From Betaproteobacteria bacterium (GTDB lineage Bacteria; Pseudomonadota; Gammaproteobacteria; Burkholderiales; Burkholderiaceae_C), in the NCBI GenBank assembly GCA_947448675.1, contig CANFOR010000150.1, positions 1 through 7,043 on the forward strand: a DNA stretch of 7,043 bases, read 5' to 3'. Below the pieces are notes generated by a model. The model made no database searches. It worked only from the letters and a program-made list of their open reading frames with translations, and was not told the origin of the DNA. Below are positions 5,773-7,043 of this stretch, piece after piece. The first letter of the stretch is position 1. Each line of letters begins with the position of its first letter. The position numbers and the translations under genes are program-made.

Positions 5773-5793
5773 TGGAATGGCCTCAACCCAACC

Positions 5794-6555
5794 CTAAACA
5801 CAGCGCCCCCCATCTACCTCAATGCACACCCCGCTGATAAAAGCCGCCTCGTCGCTGGCCAAATACAGGGCGGCGTTGGCCACATCGAGCGCGCTGGAAA
5901 AGCGGCCCAGCGGAATGCTGGCACGAAATTTCGCCAAACGCTCTTCGGTCAAGGTGCCACCGGCGAACGCTTGGCTCAAGCCAGTTTCGGGGTTGAACAC
6001 CGGGTTGATGCAATTGACGCGGATGTTCTCGGGCCCCAGTTCGGCAGCCAGGGACTTGCTGGTGGTAATGACCGCGCCCTTGCTGCCGTTGTACCAACTC
6101 AAGCCAGGGCGCGGGCGCACGCCTGCGGTGGACGCAATGTTGATAAAACTGCCGCCGCCATTGCGCCGCAGCGCAGGCACGGCGTGCAGCGTGGCCAGGT
6201 AAATGCTTTTCATGTTGACGGCGTAGCATTTGTCAAAGTCGGCTTCGCTTACATCGAGCGCGCTTTGGTTGCGGTGCGTCCAGCCTGCGTTGTTCACCAT
6301 CACGTCGAGCTTGCCAAAATGCCGCTCGGCAGCGGCCACCAAGGCCTGCATGCTGGCCGAATGGGTCACGTCGGCGGCATAAAACTGCGCCACGCCGCCC
6401 GCCGCGCGAATCTGCGCCACTACTGCCTCGCCCGCAGCGGCATTGATGTCGTTCACCAAGACCTGCGCGCCCTCGGCTGCCAGGCGCTTGGCAATGCCCT
6501 CGCCAATGCCGTTGCCTGCGCCGGTGACGATGATGGATTTGTGTTCTACGCGCAT
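5794..6555 (-). CDS. SDR family NAD(P)-dependent oxidoreductase
   Basis: This 253-residue protein is a classical short-chain dehydrogenase/reductase, at the typical length of about 250. The cofactor-binding TGAGNGIG is at 11-18, and D36 at the end of the second strand (VLVNDIN) favours NAD over NADP. NNAG is at 88-91. The catalytic tetrad is complete: N114, S142, Y155 and K159 (YNGSK). The C-terminal ISGVCIEVDGG is also standard. A Shine-Dalgarno sequence AAAGGA at 6567-6562, six bases before the ATG at 6555, supports the start. The substrate cannot be read from the sequence; family members oxidise or reduce diverse alcohols and ketones. An aldehyde dehydrogenase gene lies upstream on the same strand, separated by 144 bases that contain an interspersed repeat. 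The two may form a catabolic pathway. Confidence 0.94.
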   Translation of the reverse strand: MRVEHKSIIVTGAGNGIGEGIAKRLAAEGAQVLVNDINAAAGEAVVAQIRAAGGVAQFYAADVTHSASMQALVAAAERHFGKLDVMVNNAGWTHRNQSALDVSEADFDKCYAVNMKSIYLATLHAVPALRRNGGGSFINIASTAGVRPRPGLSWYNGSKGAVITTSKSLAAELGPENIRVNCINPVFNPETGLSQAFAGGTLTEERLAKFRASIPLGRFSSALDVANAALYLASDEAAFISGVCIEVDGGRCV

Positions 6556-6561
6556 GGTGAG

Positions 6562-6567
6562 TCCTTT
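6562..6567 (-). promoter_or_regulatory. Ribosome binding site of the SDR gene
   Basis: AAAGGA on the minus strand lies six bases before the ATG at 6555. It is the clearest Shine-Dalgarno sequence in the window and fixes the SDR start. Confidence 0.75.
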
Positions 6568-6569
6568 AT

Positions 6570-6624
6570 TTGCTACAAAATAAATAGCTGAAAACGCATG
6601 CTGCTATTGGTTAAAAACGGTTTT
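6570..6624 (+). repeat. Interspersed short repeat, copy B, between aldehyde dehydrogenase and SDR genes
   Basis: It aligns without gaps to 2047-2101 (35 of 55 identical), sharing TTGCTAC, ATAGCTG, ACGC, TTGGTT and TTTT at identical spacing. GCTA at 6572-6575 can pair with TAGC at 6585-6588. AATAGC at 6583-6588 can instead pair with GCTATT at 6603-6608, so two hairpins compete for one arm. It fills about a third of the 144-base gap between the two genes and ends just before the SDR ribosome binding site. Confidence 0.65.
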
Positions 6625-6699
6625 GAATGCCTTGCACTTGCTGGCGCGGTAGACCGCAAAGTCAGCGCGCTCGACGGTGATGATATCGGCCACGCCAGT

Positions 6700-7043
6700 T
6701 TATCCGTGCTTGATGGCCACAGTTTTGAGCGTCGTAAAGCCATACAAAGCCTCAAAGCCCTTCTCGCGCCCATAGCCGGAAGATTTGACGCCGCCAAAGG
6801 GCAGCTCGACGCCACCGCCTGCGCCGTAGTTATTGATGAACACCTGGCCGCTGTGCAGGCGTTTGGCCAAACGCATTTGGCGCGCGCCGTCACGCGTCCA
6901 AATGCCCGCCACCAGGCCGTAGTCCGTGCCATTGGCCAGTTGCACGGCTTCTTCTTCGTTGGCAAAGGGCATGGCGGCCAGCACCGGGCCAAAAATTTCT
7001 TCTTGTGCAATGCGGTGGCTGGGCGGCACGTCGCGCAGCAGGG
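6700..7043 (-). CDS. NAD(P)-dependent aldehyde dehydrogenase, C-terminal part, cut by window edge
   Basis: The visible 113 residues are the C-terminal end of an aldehyde dehydrogenase, which oxidises aldehydes to carboxylic acids with NAD(P). The family motif EEIFGPV begins about 15 residues into the visible part, followed by NEEEAVQLANGTDYGL, the GQVFINNY segment, and LPFGGVKSSGYGREKG. The protein ends LKTVAIKHG, a normal terminus. The nucleotide-binding site and the catalytic cysteine and glutamate lie beyond the right edge, so activity cannot be judged. The reading frame runs open to the window end without an internal start being needed. It is upstream of the SDR gene on the same strand, and the two may act in sequence on the same compound. 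Family is certain; substrate is unknown. Confidence 0.95.
   Translation of the reverse strand, partial: LLRDVPPSHRIAQEEIFGPVLAAMPFANEEEAVQLANGTDYGLVAGIWTRDGARQMRLAKRLHSGQVFINNYGAGGGVELPFGGVKSSGYGREKGFEALYGFTTLKTVAIKHG

Noticed and set aside
5764..6591. A 275-codon open frame on plus, opposite the SDR gene.
   Set aside because: The minus strand carries all SDR motifs and a ribosome binding site; the plus frame is a shadow.
6573..7010. A 145-codon minus-strand frame overlapping the aldehyde dehydrogenase end, hinting at a frameshift.
   Set aside because: The dehydrogenase frame is continuous from the window edge to a normal C-terminus, so the other frame is a shadow and no frameshift is needed.

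Overview
The window looks like chromosomal DNA of a betaproteobacterium, most likely order Burkholderiales and family Comamonadaceae. This rests on high GC content, the protein sequence style, and short interspersed repeats of the form GCTAC-(7 nt)-ATAGC, which I recall as frequent in that family from memory, not from a search. I would not name a genus.

Layout. Bases 1-350 (minus) hold the N-terminal part of gloB (glyoxalase II), cut by the window edge. Diverging from it on plus are a YafS-like methyltransferase (349-1173) and rnhA, ribonuclease HI (1173-1622). The two divergent start codons share CATG, and the methyltransferase stop and rnhA start share TAATG. Everything after that is on minus. 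Read in the direction of transcription, from right to left, it is: the C-terminal end of an aldehyde dehydrogenase (6700-7043), an SDR dehydrogenase (5794-6555), a VapBC-type toxin-antitoxin pair (5445-5714 and 5041-5448), then moaA (3809-5014), mobA (3145-3816) and moeA (1671-3098) for molybdenum cofactor synthesis. The methyltransferase/rnhA pair and moeA converge with a 48-bp gap. No stretch over 300 bases lacks a gene.

How the genes work together. MoaA starts molybdopterin synthesis from GTP, MoeA inserts molybdenum, and MobA adds GMP to make the guanine dinucleotide form. The SDR and aldehyde dehydrogenase probably act as successive NAD-linked oxidations of an unknown alcohol or aldehyde. 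The toxin-antitoxin pair sits directly upstream of moaA and has a perfect 14-bp-arm palindrome in front of it, a likely autoregulatory operator.

Most of the window is ordinary housekeeping and I see no wholly new system. The points worth a second look are: an interspersed repeat that appears to be read in frame inside moeA and recurs upstream of the SDR; a nine-unit hexanucleotide repeat near the C-terminus of MoaA; the overlapping gloB/methyltransferase starts with a possible leaderless gloB promoter; and the toxin-antitoxin cassette joined to the cofactor genes.
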